Shown here piece by piece: positions 8,950-15,984 of a stretch of DNA of 64,000 nucleotides. Within the stretch, counting starts at the first letter, position 1. Each line of letters starts with the position of its first letter. Position numbers and translations under genes: made by a program. The stretch is from Albimonas marina. Lineage in GTDB: Bacteria; Pseudomonadota; Alphaproteobacteria; Rhodobacterales; Rhodobacteraceae. A model generated the notes under the pieces. It was not told the DNA's origin and did not search any database. It saw only the letters and a list, made by a program, of their open reading frames with translations. Where the stretch lies: assembly GCF_029223255.1 (NCBI RefSeq), contig NZ_JARHUC010000007.1, positions 62,001 to 126,000 on the forward strand. The letters are read 5' to 3'.

Positions 8950-9909
8950 TCAGCCGATCGTCACCACGACCTTGCCGGTCGCCTTGCGCGTGCGCAGCAG
9001 GTCGAGTCCCGCCTCGGCCTCCTCCAGCGGCAGGAGGTGGGAGACGTGGGGCTTCAGCTTGCCCTCGACCCACCAGGCGAAGAGCTGGGCGAGGCTGTCG
9101 CGCAGCACCGTCGGCGCGTGGGTCTTGTAGGCGCCCACCCAGAAGCCGATGGCGGTCAGGTTCTTCACCAGCAGGTGGTTCGCGGGGATCTGCGGAACCT
9201 CGCCCGAGGCGAAGCCGATCGGCAGCAGCCGCGCCCCGAAACGGCAGGACCGGAAGGCCGCCGTCCACTGCTCGCCCCCCACCGCGTCGTAGACCACGTC
9301 GAGCCCGCCGAGCCCGAGGCAGACCTCCCGGATGTCCTGGCTCTCGGAATCCAGCAGGTGATCGGCGCCCGCGCGCCGGGCGATCTCCAGCCGCTCCGGC
9401 CCCCGGGCGCAGGCGATCACCTCGGCGCCCATCAGCTTGCCGATCTCCACCGCCGTCAGCCCCACGCCGCCGGCCGCGCCGGTGACCAGAAGCCGCTCCC
9501 CCGGCTGCATCTTCGCGAGGTGGTCGAGGGCCACGTGAGAGGTCCCGTAGGCCACCTGGAAGGAGGCCGCGTCGGCCGGGCTCATCCCCGCGGGCACCGG
9601 CGTGCACAGGCGCGCGTCGGCCAGCGTCAGCTCGGCCAGCCCCTCCTCGACCAGCGCCGCGACCCGGTCGCCGGGAGCGAGGCCGGCGACGCCCTCGCCC
9701 AGCGCGTCCACGATCCCGCAGACCTCGCCGCCCAGCGCGCTGGGGAGGGTCTTCTTCTCCTGGTAGCGCCCCTTCACGTGCAGCGTGTCGGCGAAGTTCA
9801 GCCCGCAGGCCTCGACCCGCAGGCGCACCTGGCCGGGGCCGGGCTCGGGCGCGGGCAGCTCGTCGAGGCGAAGGGTCTCGTTCAGCGCGTGAAGGCGCAT
9901 GGCGCGCAT
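8950..9909 (-). CDS. NADPH:quinone oxidoreductase-like MDR enzyme
   Basis: A 319-residue medium-chain dehydrogenase/reductase of the quinone oxidoreductase class. The N-terminal GroES-like domain lacks the structural-zinc cysteine cluster, and the Rossmann domain shows VTGAAGGVGLTAVEIGKLMGA for NAD(P)H binding. The C-terminus reads RTRKATGKVVVTI, a typical MDR ending. Family members reduce quinones or 2-enoyl compounds with NADPH; the substrate is not predictable. The start at 9909 (MRAMRLHAL) has GGGAGGA in position; ATG 9900 is less well placed. It is a single gene convergent with the LysR gene. Confidence 0.88.
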   Translation of the reverse strand: MRAMRLHALNETLRLDELPAPEPGPGQVRLRVEACGLNFADTLHVKGRYQEKKTLPSALGGEVCGIVDALGEGVAGLAPGDRVAALVEEGLAELTLADARLCTPVPAGMSPADAASFQVAYGTSHVALDHLAKMQPGERLLVTGAAGGVGLTAVEIGKLMGAEVIACARGPERLEIARRAGADHLLDSESQDIREVCLGLGGLDVVYDAVGGEQWTAAFRSCRFGARLLPIGFASGEVPQIPANHLLVKNLTAIGFWVGAYKTHAPTVLRDSLAQLFAWWVEGKLKPHVSHLLPLEEAEAGLDLLRTRKATGKVVVTIG

Positions 9910-10056
9910 CTGGGGTCCTCCCGGGGGGCGTCTCGGTCTCCGCCGAGGGTGCAACGGGGCGGCCGGCGTTGGAAGGGGGGCGCGCGGGGAGCCTCGCGAG
10001 GCGGGGCTCGCTCGGGGGGCGCTTCGCGCGGAGCGCCATCTAGGGGCGCAGGGGGT

Positions 10057-10254
10057 GCTCCTGACTCACCCGGGAACAGAAGCGCCCGCGCCTGCTCCCC
10101 GGATCCGTCCGTCGCCTCGATGCCTGGGCCCGGACGCCGAGTCGGTCAAGGACAAGCCCCGCGCGGGGCGCGGGGTCGCTTCGCGATCCTGGACCGACTC
10201 GTCGCCCGGACCCTTTCCGGCATCGGCGACGGACGGCTCCGGGGAACAGGCGCT
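10057..10254 (+). repeat. Long intergenic palindrome, copy A
   Basis: Copy A of the palindrome family. It opens with GCTCCTGACTCACC (10057-10070), as in copies C and D, and ends in GAACAGGCGCT. Arms 10105-10114 and 10227-10236 pair as CCGTCCGTCG with CGACGGACGG, and a small GC hairpin forms the apex near 10155-10177. It is more diverged than B-D and I cannot find the upstream 22-bp motif next to it. It lies between yjhX (ending at 10312, minus strand) and the start of the MDR oxidoreductase. No coding or transposase sequence is associated. Confidence 0.8.
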
Positions 10255-10311
10255 CCCGGGGGGCGCACGGAGCCCGGGGGAGGGACGCGCGCGGGGCGCG
10301 TCCCTCCGGGG

Positions 10312-10572
10312 TCAGGCGCGGTTGTCGGGCTGGGCGCGCACGGCCAGGCGGCCGGCCCGCGTCAGCCGGTAGGGGCCGCCGGCGTGGGAGACGATCCAGC
10401 GACGGCGCACCAGGCGGCGGAAGACGGCCATCGTGCCGTCCTCGAGCCGCCAGCCCTCCCGCGTCAGACAGTCGACGGAGAGGGGCTTGCCGTTGGGCGC
10501 GCGCTCGACGACGAGCGCCCCGCCGCGGGCGAGGGCGTGCAGCACGCGCTGCTCGCGTTTCGAAATGTTCAT
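10312..10572 (-). CDS. yjhX: YjhX/UPF0386 family protein
   Basis: An 86-residue protein matching the UPF0386 pattern throughout: [18 protein letters not shown] at the start, a central CLTREGW segment, and [17 protein letters not shown] at the end. It resembles a small winged-helix fold. The E. coli homologue YjhX has been described as a toxin paired with the acetyltransferase YjhQ; no GNAT gene is next to it here, so toxin function should not be assumed. The start at ATG 10572 fits the family, though no good Shine-Dalgarno is visible; a start at 10599 would add nine residues. Repeat copy A lies just beyond its 3' end. Confidence 0.82.
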   Translation of the reverse strand: MNISKREQRVLHALARGGALVVERAPNGKPLSVDCLTREGWRLEDGTMAVFRRLVRRRWIVSHAGGPYRLTRAGRLAVRAQPDNRA

Positions 10573-10711
10573 GGAAGGAGATCCGCAGACGCAGTCCATC
10601 GGGCCGCGCCGTCGTGGGACGGGCGGCGGGCGAGGCGGTCAGCGGGCTACAATCTCCAGCATCCAAGCTCCCTGGTTGCGGGGCGGAGAATGGGGATGCG
10701 CCGGGCGCGGA

Positions 10712-11206
10712 TCAAGCGGCGGGCGGCGCGTCGGGCTCGATGGGGACGACGGCGTCGCCCAGGCGCAACGGCCCGGGCGCGAGGACCTCGGCCGTCACGC
10801 CCCCGTGGCCGCGCAGGGCGGAGTGGCCGCCGGGGCCCAGCGCCTCCTCCATCCGCGAGCAGGGATGGCAGGGGCCGGAGATGCGCAGCGCCGCGCCGCC
10901 CACGCGCAGGTCCGTCCCCCGCAGGGCGAGGAGGTTCAGCCCCGCGACCGCGAGGTTGCGGCGCAGGTCGGCGAAGCCCGCCTCCGGCGCGCGGGCGAGC
11001 GAGCGGATCGCCTCCAGGTGCTCCGCCTGGATCAGGGTCACGGCGCGCCGGCCGGGGCGGGCGTGGTCGCCCAGCAGGCCGTGGGGCCCGATCTCCGCGG
11101 CCTCCATGGCCTGCATCGGCGCGCGCCGCTCCGGGCGCAGGCCGATCCACACGATCCGGCCCGGGCCCGCGTGGCGCGCCAGCATCGCGGCGAGGCGTCC
11201 GTCCAT
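10712..11206 (-). CDS. MOSC domain-containing protein
   Basis: A 164-residue protein that is essentially one MOSC domain, the C-terminal module of molybdenum cofactor sulfurases. It has the expected LLGDHA segment, an LNLLALRG core, and CHPCSRMEEALG, in which the first cysteine corresponds to the conserved MOSC cysteine. Stand-alone MOSC proteins are thought to handle sulfur or molybdenum cofactor ligands, such as YiiM-type reductases of N-hydroxylated compounds. The start at 11206 has GAAGGAA upstream; the very long open frame to 12949 is an artefact of GC bias. It is divergent from purU by 141 bp. Confidence 0.85.
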   Translation of the reverse strand: MDGRLAAMLARHAGPGRIVWIGLRPERRAPMQAMEAAEIGPHGLLGDHARPGRRAVTLIQAEHLEAIRSLARAPEAGFADLRRNLAVAGLNLLALRGTDLRVGGAALRISGPCHPCSRMEEALGPGGHSALRGHGGVTAEVLAPGPLRLGDAVVPIEPDAPPAA

Positions 11207-11347
11207 CGGTCGTTCCTTCTTCATCGGCGACGCGCGAGGTCGCTTCCGTAGCGCCGCCCGCCGCTCATGGCTCTGGCGCCGGGGCCGGGGATCGTCATAG
11301 TCCCGCCACCCGCGCCCCGCGCCGCCCGCAACCGCAGAGGACCCGCC

Positions 11348-12217
11348 ATGACCGGACCCGCCGACCCCCGCCAGTTCGTGCTGAATCTCAGCTGCGACGA
11401 CAAGCCGGGCATCGTGGCAGCGATCACCACCGAGCTGGCCTCGATCGGCGGCAACATCGAGGAATCCAACCAGTTCCGCGACCCGGCCATGAACCGCTTC
11501 TTCATGCGCATCGCCTTCTGGGCGCCCGCGCATCTGACGGTCGACGACATCGACCGCGCCCTGCGCCCGGTGGTCGACCGCTACGAGATGCGCATCGCGC
11601 TGGGCGACAGCGCGCGCCGGCCGAAGATCATCGTGATGGTCTCGAAATTCGACCACGCGATGCAGCACCTGCTCTACCAGCGCCGCGTCGGCTGGCTCGA
11701 CGCCGACATCGCGGCCATCGTCTCCAACCACGAGGACAGCCGCGCCGACGCCGAGCGCGAGGGCATCCCCTACCACTGCTGGAAGGTCACCAAGGACAAC
11801 AAGGCCGAGCAGGAGGGCAAGCTGTTGGAGCTGGTGAAGGACACCGGCGCCGACCTGGTGATCCTCGCGCGCTACATGCAGGTGCTGTCGGACCAGCTCT
11901 CGAAGCGGCTCTACGGCAAGGTGATCAACATCCACCACTCGTTCCTGCCCAGCTTCAAGGGCGCCAAGCCCTATCACCAGGCCTACGAGCGGGGGGTGAA
12001 GCTGATCGGCGCGACCGCGCACTACGTCACTCCCGACCTCGACGAGGGCCCGATCATCGAGCAGGAGACGGTGCGCGTCACCCACGCCATGTCCGCCGAG
12101 GATTTCGTGGCCGAGGGCCGCGACGTGGAATCCCGCGTCCTCGCCCACGCCGTGAAGGCGCATCTCGAGCGGCGCGTCATGCTCAACGGCCACAAGACCG
12201 TCGTCTTCTCCAAGTGA
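11348..12217 (+). CDS. purU: Formyltetrahydrofolate deformylase
   Basis: A 289-residue enzyme hydrolysing 10-formyl-tetrahydrofolate to formate and tetrahydrofolate, balancing the one-carbon pool and supplying formate. The N-terminal ACT domain (residues ~9-85, starting FVLNLSCDDKPGIVAAIT) is the regulatory part. The C-terminal formyltransferase fold has INIHHSFLPSFKGAKPY and a downstream TAHYVTPDLDEGPII segment, matching the catalytic Asn-His-Asp set of PurN/PurU enzymes. ATG 11348 follows an AGAGGA site. In other alphaproteobacteria purU often accompanies serine/glycine or folate genes; here it stands alone, followed by repeat copy B. Confidence 0.95.
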   Translation: MTGPADPRQFVLNLSCDDKPGIVAAITTELASIGGNIEESNQFRDPAMNRFFMRIAFWAPAHLTVDDIDRALRPVVDRYEMRIALGDSARRPKIIVMVSKFDHAMQHLLYQRRVGWLDADIAAIVSNHEDSRADAEREGIPYHCWKVTKDNKAEQEGKLLELVKDTGADLVILARYMQVLSDQLSKRLYGKVINIHHSFLPSFKGAKPYHQAYERGVKLIGATAHYVTPDLDEGPIIEQETVRVTHAMSAEDFVAEGRDVESRVLAHAVKAHLERRVMLNGHKTVVFSK

Positions 12218-12289
12218 CGCCCCTCCGGCCGGGGGCCTGGGCGCCCCCGCCCGCCCCAGGCCCCGGCGCGACGCCCGAGCCCGCCGCCG

Positions 12290-12572
12290 AGCGCCTGTTC
12301 TTCGGAGCCGTCCGTCGCTGATGCCGATCAGAGCGAGTCGGCGGGAGGGGTCAGGGATCGCGAAGCGACCCGCGCTTGCGCGGGCTTGTCCTTGACCCCT
12401 CCCGGCGACTCGCTCAGGCATCTTCAGCGACGGACGGCTGCGAAGAACAGGCGCGGCCTCTGTTCTTTGGTGAGCTCCCGAAGCGCCCTTCCTCCTCCCG
12501 CCGCCCCGCCGCCGCCGCCCCTCTGGACGCGCGCCGCCCGCCGCGGGCCCAAGCCCGCCCGCAGGGCGCCTC
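12290..12572 (-). repeat. Long intergenic palindrome, copy B (inverted)
   Basis: Copy B lies between purU and the SDR gene, in the opposite orientation to A, C and D. The outer arms 12308-12317 and 12428-12437 pair (CCGTCCGTCG with CGACGGACGG). The inner arms are GAGTCG-type and enclose a short GC hairpin. A CTCACCAAAGAACAG-type end lies at about 12457-12474 in reverse sense, and the shared 22-bp motif is at 12551-12572. The SDR start at 12678 lies beyond the motif end. Confidence 0.8.
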
Positions 12573-12677
12573 CGCCCCTCGCGTCCCGTCCCTCGCTTCC
12601 CGCCCATGGCTTGACCCGGCCCCGCCTTCCGGCTCTCTGGGCGCGTCCGTTTCCCTAGCCGCGCCGGAGGCTCGCCC

Positions 12678-13436
12678 ATGACCCCGTTCCCCTCCTTCCG
12701 CCTCGACGGCCGCCGCGCCGCGGTGACCGGCGCCGGGCGGGGCCTGGGCCTGGCCATGGCCAGGGCGCTCGCCGACGCTGGCGCCGAGGTCGCGCTGATC
12801 GCCCGCTCGGGCGACGAGGTCGAGGCCGCCGCCGCAGGGATCCGCGCCGAGGGCGGCCAGGCCGAGGCCGTGGCGCTGGACGTCACCGACCTCGCCGCCG
12901 TGCGCGCCTTCTTCGACGGCCGCCCGGCCTTCCACGCGCTGGTCAACAACGCCGGCTCCGCCCGTCACGGCCGCTTCCTCGAGGTCGAGGAGGCGGATTT
13001 CGACGCGGTCTTCGCCCTCAACGTCCGCGCCGCCTTCTTCACCGCCCAGGCCGCCGCCCGGCGCATGGCGGCGGAGGGGATCGCGGGCTCGATCGTCAAC
13101 GTCTCCAGCCAGATGGGCCATGTCGGCGGACCGGAGCGGTCGGTCTACTGCGCCTCCAAGCACGCCATGGAGGGGTTTACGAAGGCCATGGCGGTGGATT
13201 TCGCGGACAGCGGGCTGCGCGCCAACACGCTCTGTCCCACCTTCGTGGTCACGCCGCTGACCGCCCCCTTCTTCGAGAGCCCCGCCTTCGTCGAGTTCGT
13301 CGGCCGGCGGATGCCGATGGGCAAGCCCGCGACGCCCGAGGACGTGGCGGCGGCGGCGGTGTTCCTGTGCTCGGACGCCTCGCGGATGATGACCGGCTCG
13401 GCGCTGAAGGTGGACGGGGGCTGGACCGCGGGCTGA
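12678..13436 (+). CDS. SDR-family NAD(P)-dependent oxidoreductase
   Basis: A 252-residue classical short-chain dehydrogenase. The cofactor motif is TGAGRGLGLAMA (residues ~16-27), NNAG follows at ~90, the catalytic serine is in VNVSSQMGHV, and YCASKHAME gives the Tyr-x-x-x-Lys pair. It ends MTGSALKVDGGWTAG, the usual SDR tail. Substrate is unknown; many relatives are annotated as 3-oxoacyl-ACP reductase or gluconate 5-dehydrogenase. No operon partner: repeat copy B is upstream and a convergent lipoprotein gene is downstream. Confidence 0.9.
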   Translation: MTPFPSFRLDGRRAAVTGAGRGLGLAMARALADAGAEVALIARSGDEVEAAAAGIRAEGGQAEAVALDVTDLAAVRAFFDGRPAFHALVNNAGSARHGRFLEVEEADFDAVFALNVRAAFFTAQAAARRMAAEGIAGSIVNVSSQMGHVGGPERSVYCASKHAMEGFTKAMAVDFADSGLRANTLCPTFVVTPLTAPFFESPAFVEFVGRRMPMGKPATPEDVAAAAVFLCSDASRMMTGSALKVDGGWTAG

Positions 13437-13443
13437 AGACGGC

Positions 13444-14061
13444 TCAGTCGGGCAGGGTCGCCGGCGGCAGGTCGAAGCTTCGCACCGAGAGCGTCTCGCT
13501 GTATTGCAGCAGCGGGCAGACCTGCGCGACGCGGTCCGCGGGCGCGTCGTCGAGCGCGAGCGAGGGGTCGATCAGGATCGCCTCGATCACCCGGTCGCCG
13601 GCGGGCAGGGCGACCTCCTCTCCCGCGATCCGCAGCGTCTCGCTCGCCACGCCCAGCGCCAGGCCGAGGTCGCAGGAGAGGAGGAGGAGCGACTCGTAGA
13701 GGCGCGCATCTCCGGCGCATTGTCCGAGCCGCGGGTCCCGCACGATCCACCGCGCCCGCCAGGCCGGCGCCTCCGCGTAGAGCGCGGCGCGGCCGTCGCT
13801 CCACCTCTGCGGGTCCGACCAGTCCTTGCGCAGGGCGATGACCCGCGGGTCGTCGTCCGCCGCCGGGGCGACGTCGACGCGCGTGACGTTCAGGCGTTCC
13901 ATGTAAGGGGCGTCGTCGGCCTTCCCGCGCAGGCAAGGCGAGGTCGCGCATCCGGCGAGCAGGGCGGCGCCGAGGACCGCGACGCCCGCCCGCGCCCGCC
14001 CGGGCGGGCCGGGGCGGGGGCAGGTCGCGGCGCGGGGCGGGGCGGGCGGTCTCGGCGGCAC
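13444..14061 (-). CDS. Putative lipoprotein of unknown function
   Basis: The frame contains a clear lipobox: a hydrophobic AVLGAALLAGC segment ending in a cysteine, so the mature protein should be lipid-anchored in the envelope. No ATG is available near it. A GTG at 14061 with GGGAG upstream puts the lipobox Cys at residue 38 of 205, after an Arg/Pro-rich n-region. The mature part contains several further cysteines and a long central segment without recognisable domain. The open frame upstream to 14394 is Arg/Pro-rich and looks non-coding. It is convergent with the SDR gene with only 7 bp between. I do not recognise the family. Confidence 0.6.
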   Translation of the reverse strand: MPPRPPAPPRAATCPRPGPPGRARAGVAVLGAALLAGCATSPCLRGKADDAPYMERLNVTRVDVAPAADDDPRVIALRKDWSDPQRWSDGRAALYAEAPAWRARWIVRDPRLGQCAGDARLYESLLLLSCDLGLALGVASETLRIAGEEVALPAGDRVIEAILIDPSLALDDAPADRVAQVCPLLQYSETLSVRSFDLPPATLPD

Positions 14062-14317
14062 GGGCGGCTCCCGGCGGCGGCGGGGGCCCCGACCTTCCGA
14101 CGCGGGCCGCCTGCGGGCAAGGGCCCTCGGGCGCCGTCGGCGACGCGGCCTGCCCTCGCGCGCCCGGACCGGGCGAGGGCCCCGCGCGGCCCCGCCGCAG
14201 TCGGCGGCGCTTGAACCCTCGGGCGCGCCGACGCAGGGTCTTGGAGAAACATCGTTCACGCGGGCGAAACCATACCCGTTCAGGATGCCGCCGCCCGACC
14301 CGCCTGATGGAGCCCCC

Positions 14318-15517
14318 ATGCCCGCCGAGGATCCCGCCTTCAGCGCCGCCGAATACGCCCGCCGCCTCGCGCTGACGCGGATCGAGATGCGCAAGCGCGG
14401 GCTCGACGCGCTCTACGTCCAGGATCCCTCGAACATGGCCTGGCTGACCGGCTACGACGGCTGGTCCTTCTACGTCCACCAGGGGGTGCTGGTGCTGCAC
14501 GACGGCGACCCGATCTGGTGGGGCCGGCGCATGGACGCCGAGGGCGCCAAGCGCACCTGCTGGATCGGCGACGACCGGCTGCGCTCCTACAACGACGACT
14601 TCGTGCAGGCCGTCGACCGCCACCCGATGCAGGACCTCGCCGCCCTGTTGCGCGAGCTGGGGCTGGGCCGCTCGGCCATCGGGGTCGAGCTAGACAACTA
14701 CTACTACTCCGCCCGCGCCCACCTGACCCTGTTGCACGAGCTGCCGGAGGCCGAGCTCTACGACGCGACCGCGCTGGTGAACTGGCTGCGCGCGGTGAAG
14801 TCCGACGAGGAGCTGGTGTTCATGCGCCGCGCCGCCCGCATCTCGGAGGCGCTGCAGGACGTGGCGCTCGAGATGATCGAGCCGGGCCTGCCCAAGAACC
14901 GCCTGACCGCCGAGATCTTCTCGACTGCCATCCGCGGCCTGAAGACCGAGGACGGCGAGGACATCTGGGGCGACTACGCCGCCATCGTGCCGATGATGCC
15001 CTCGGGCCCCGACAGCGCCGCCCCGCACCTGACCTGGGACGGGCGCCCGTTCAAGGAGGGCGAGCCGACCTTCTTCGAGCTCTCGGGCTGCTACCGCCGC
15101 TACCATGCGCCCTTCTGCCGGACGGTCTACCTCGGCAAGCCCCCGCAGGAGATGGTCGACGCCGCCAAGGCCGTGGCCGAGGGGATCGAGGCGGGGCTCG
15201 ACGCCGGGCGGCCCGGCGCGCGCGCCTCGGACGTGGCGCGCGGGCTCTATTCGGCGCTGCACCGGGCGGGGCTGCACAAGGACGGGCGCTGCGGCTACGC
15301 GGTGGGGCTGAGCTATCCCCCCGACTGGGGCGAGCGCACGATCTCGCTGCGCCTGAACGACGACACGCCGCTGGTGGCGGGGATGACCTTCCACTTCATG
15401 CCCGCGATCTGGACCGAGGCCTGGGGGCTGGAGATCACCGAGACCATCGTCATCGCCGACGACGGCCCGGCCCAGTGCCTGTGCGACCGGCCGCGGGAGC
15501 TGTTCGTGAAGGCCTGA
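14318..15517 (+). CDS. doeA: Ectoine hydrolase DoeA-like, M24 peptidase fold
   Basis: A 399-residue protein matching ectoine hydrolase DoeA, which opens the ectoine ring to N-acetyl-diaminobutyrate. Recognisable segments are DPSNMAWLTGYDGWSFYVHQG near residue 45, GRRMDAEGAKRT near 85, and a C-terminal creatinase-like domain. In that domain the stretch that usually supplies metal ligands reads FFELSGCYRRYHAPFCRT, with the aspartates absent, as in the metal-free creatinase branch. ATG 14318 has TGGAG upstream. The usual partner doeB and the ectoine uptake genes are not next to it, so a related amidohydrolase role (creatinase-like or Xaa-Pro dipeptidase-like) remains possible. Repeat copy C begins 16 bp after the stop. 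Confidence 0.78.
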   Translation: MPAEDPAFSAAEYARRLALTRIEMRKRGLDALYVQDPSNMAWLTGYDGWSFYVHQGVLVLHDGDPIWWGRRMDAEGAKRTCWIGDDRLRSYNDDFVQAVDRHPMQDLAALLRELGLGRSAIGVELDNYYYSARAHLTLLHELPEAELYDATALVNWLRAVKSDEELVFMRRAARISEALQDVALEMIEPGLPKNRLTAEIFSTAIRGLKTEDGEDIWGDYAAIVPMMPSGPDSAAPHLTWDGRPFKEGEPTFFELSGCYRRYHAPFCRTVYLGKPPQEMVDAAKAVAEGIEAGLDAGRPGARASDVARGLYSALHRAGLHKDGRCGYAVGLSYPPDWGERTISLRLNDDTPLVAGMTFHFMPAIWTEAWGLEITETIVIADDGPAQCLCDRPRELFVKA

Positions 15518-15533
15518 GCCGGGGGCGGGAGAG

Positions 15534-15806
15534 GAGGCGCCCTGCGGGCGGGCTTGGACTTCTGGGTTCGGACGCACCCGGACTTCGGAGGGCGGGAGCC
15601 TCCGGCGGGCTCCTGACTCACCAAAGAACAGGGCCCCGCGCCTGTCCTTCGGATCCGTCTCTCGCTGACGATGCCTGAGCGACTCGGCGGGAGGGGTCAA
15701 GGACAAGCCCCGCGCAAGCGCGGGGTCGCTTCGCGATCCCTGACCCCTCCCGCCGAGTCGCTCTTTACGGCATCCGCGAGAGACGGCTCCGAAGAACAGG
15801 CGCTTT
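15534..15806 (+). repeat. Long intergenic palindrome, copy C
   Basis: The best preserved copy. The 22-bp motif is at 15534-15555, then about 53 bp of unshared sequence, then GCTCCTGACTCACC from 15609 and the palindrome to 15806. Outer arms 15655-15664 and 15777-15786 pair as CCGTCTCTCG with CGAGAGACGG. Inner arms 15681-15696 and 15744-15759 pair over 16 bp. The apex is a 7-bp GC stem with a CAAG loop. It lies between doeA and the PPDK-like gene. Confidence 0.85.
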
Positions 15807-15984
15807 GCGAGGGCCGCAGGCCGCGCGACCGGGCGCCGGGGCGCGGGCCGATGCGCGAAAGACGCAGGCGGAGGGCGGGGCGGGGGGGCGAGCCCGTCCG
15901 CGGGGGCGGCGGGGCTTTCCTTCCTTCGCCGCGGATGCGACGATACGAATGCTGCAAAGCACAAAACGCAGAAGGGAGGCGCCC

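Noticed and set aside
10312-10572. Toxin-antitoxin pair at yjhX
   Set aside because: No GNAT-type partner or other antitoxin is adjacent, so calling a TA module is not justified.
9037-12321. 1094-codon open plus-strand frame
   Set aside because: It overlaps the MDR, YjhX and MOSC genes in antisense and purU out of frame, and reads through palindromes A and B; its composition is Arg/Gly/Pro/Ala-rich.
15610-15805. Protein-coding interpretation of palindromes A-D
   Set aside because: Open frames run through them on both strands, but peptides are mirror-like in the two arms and no start signal is present.
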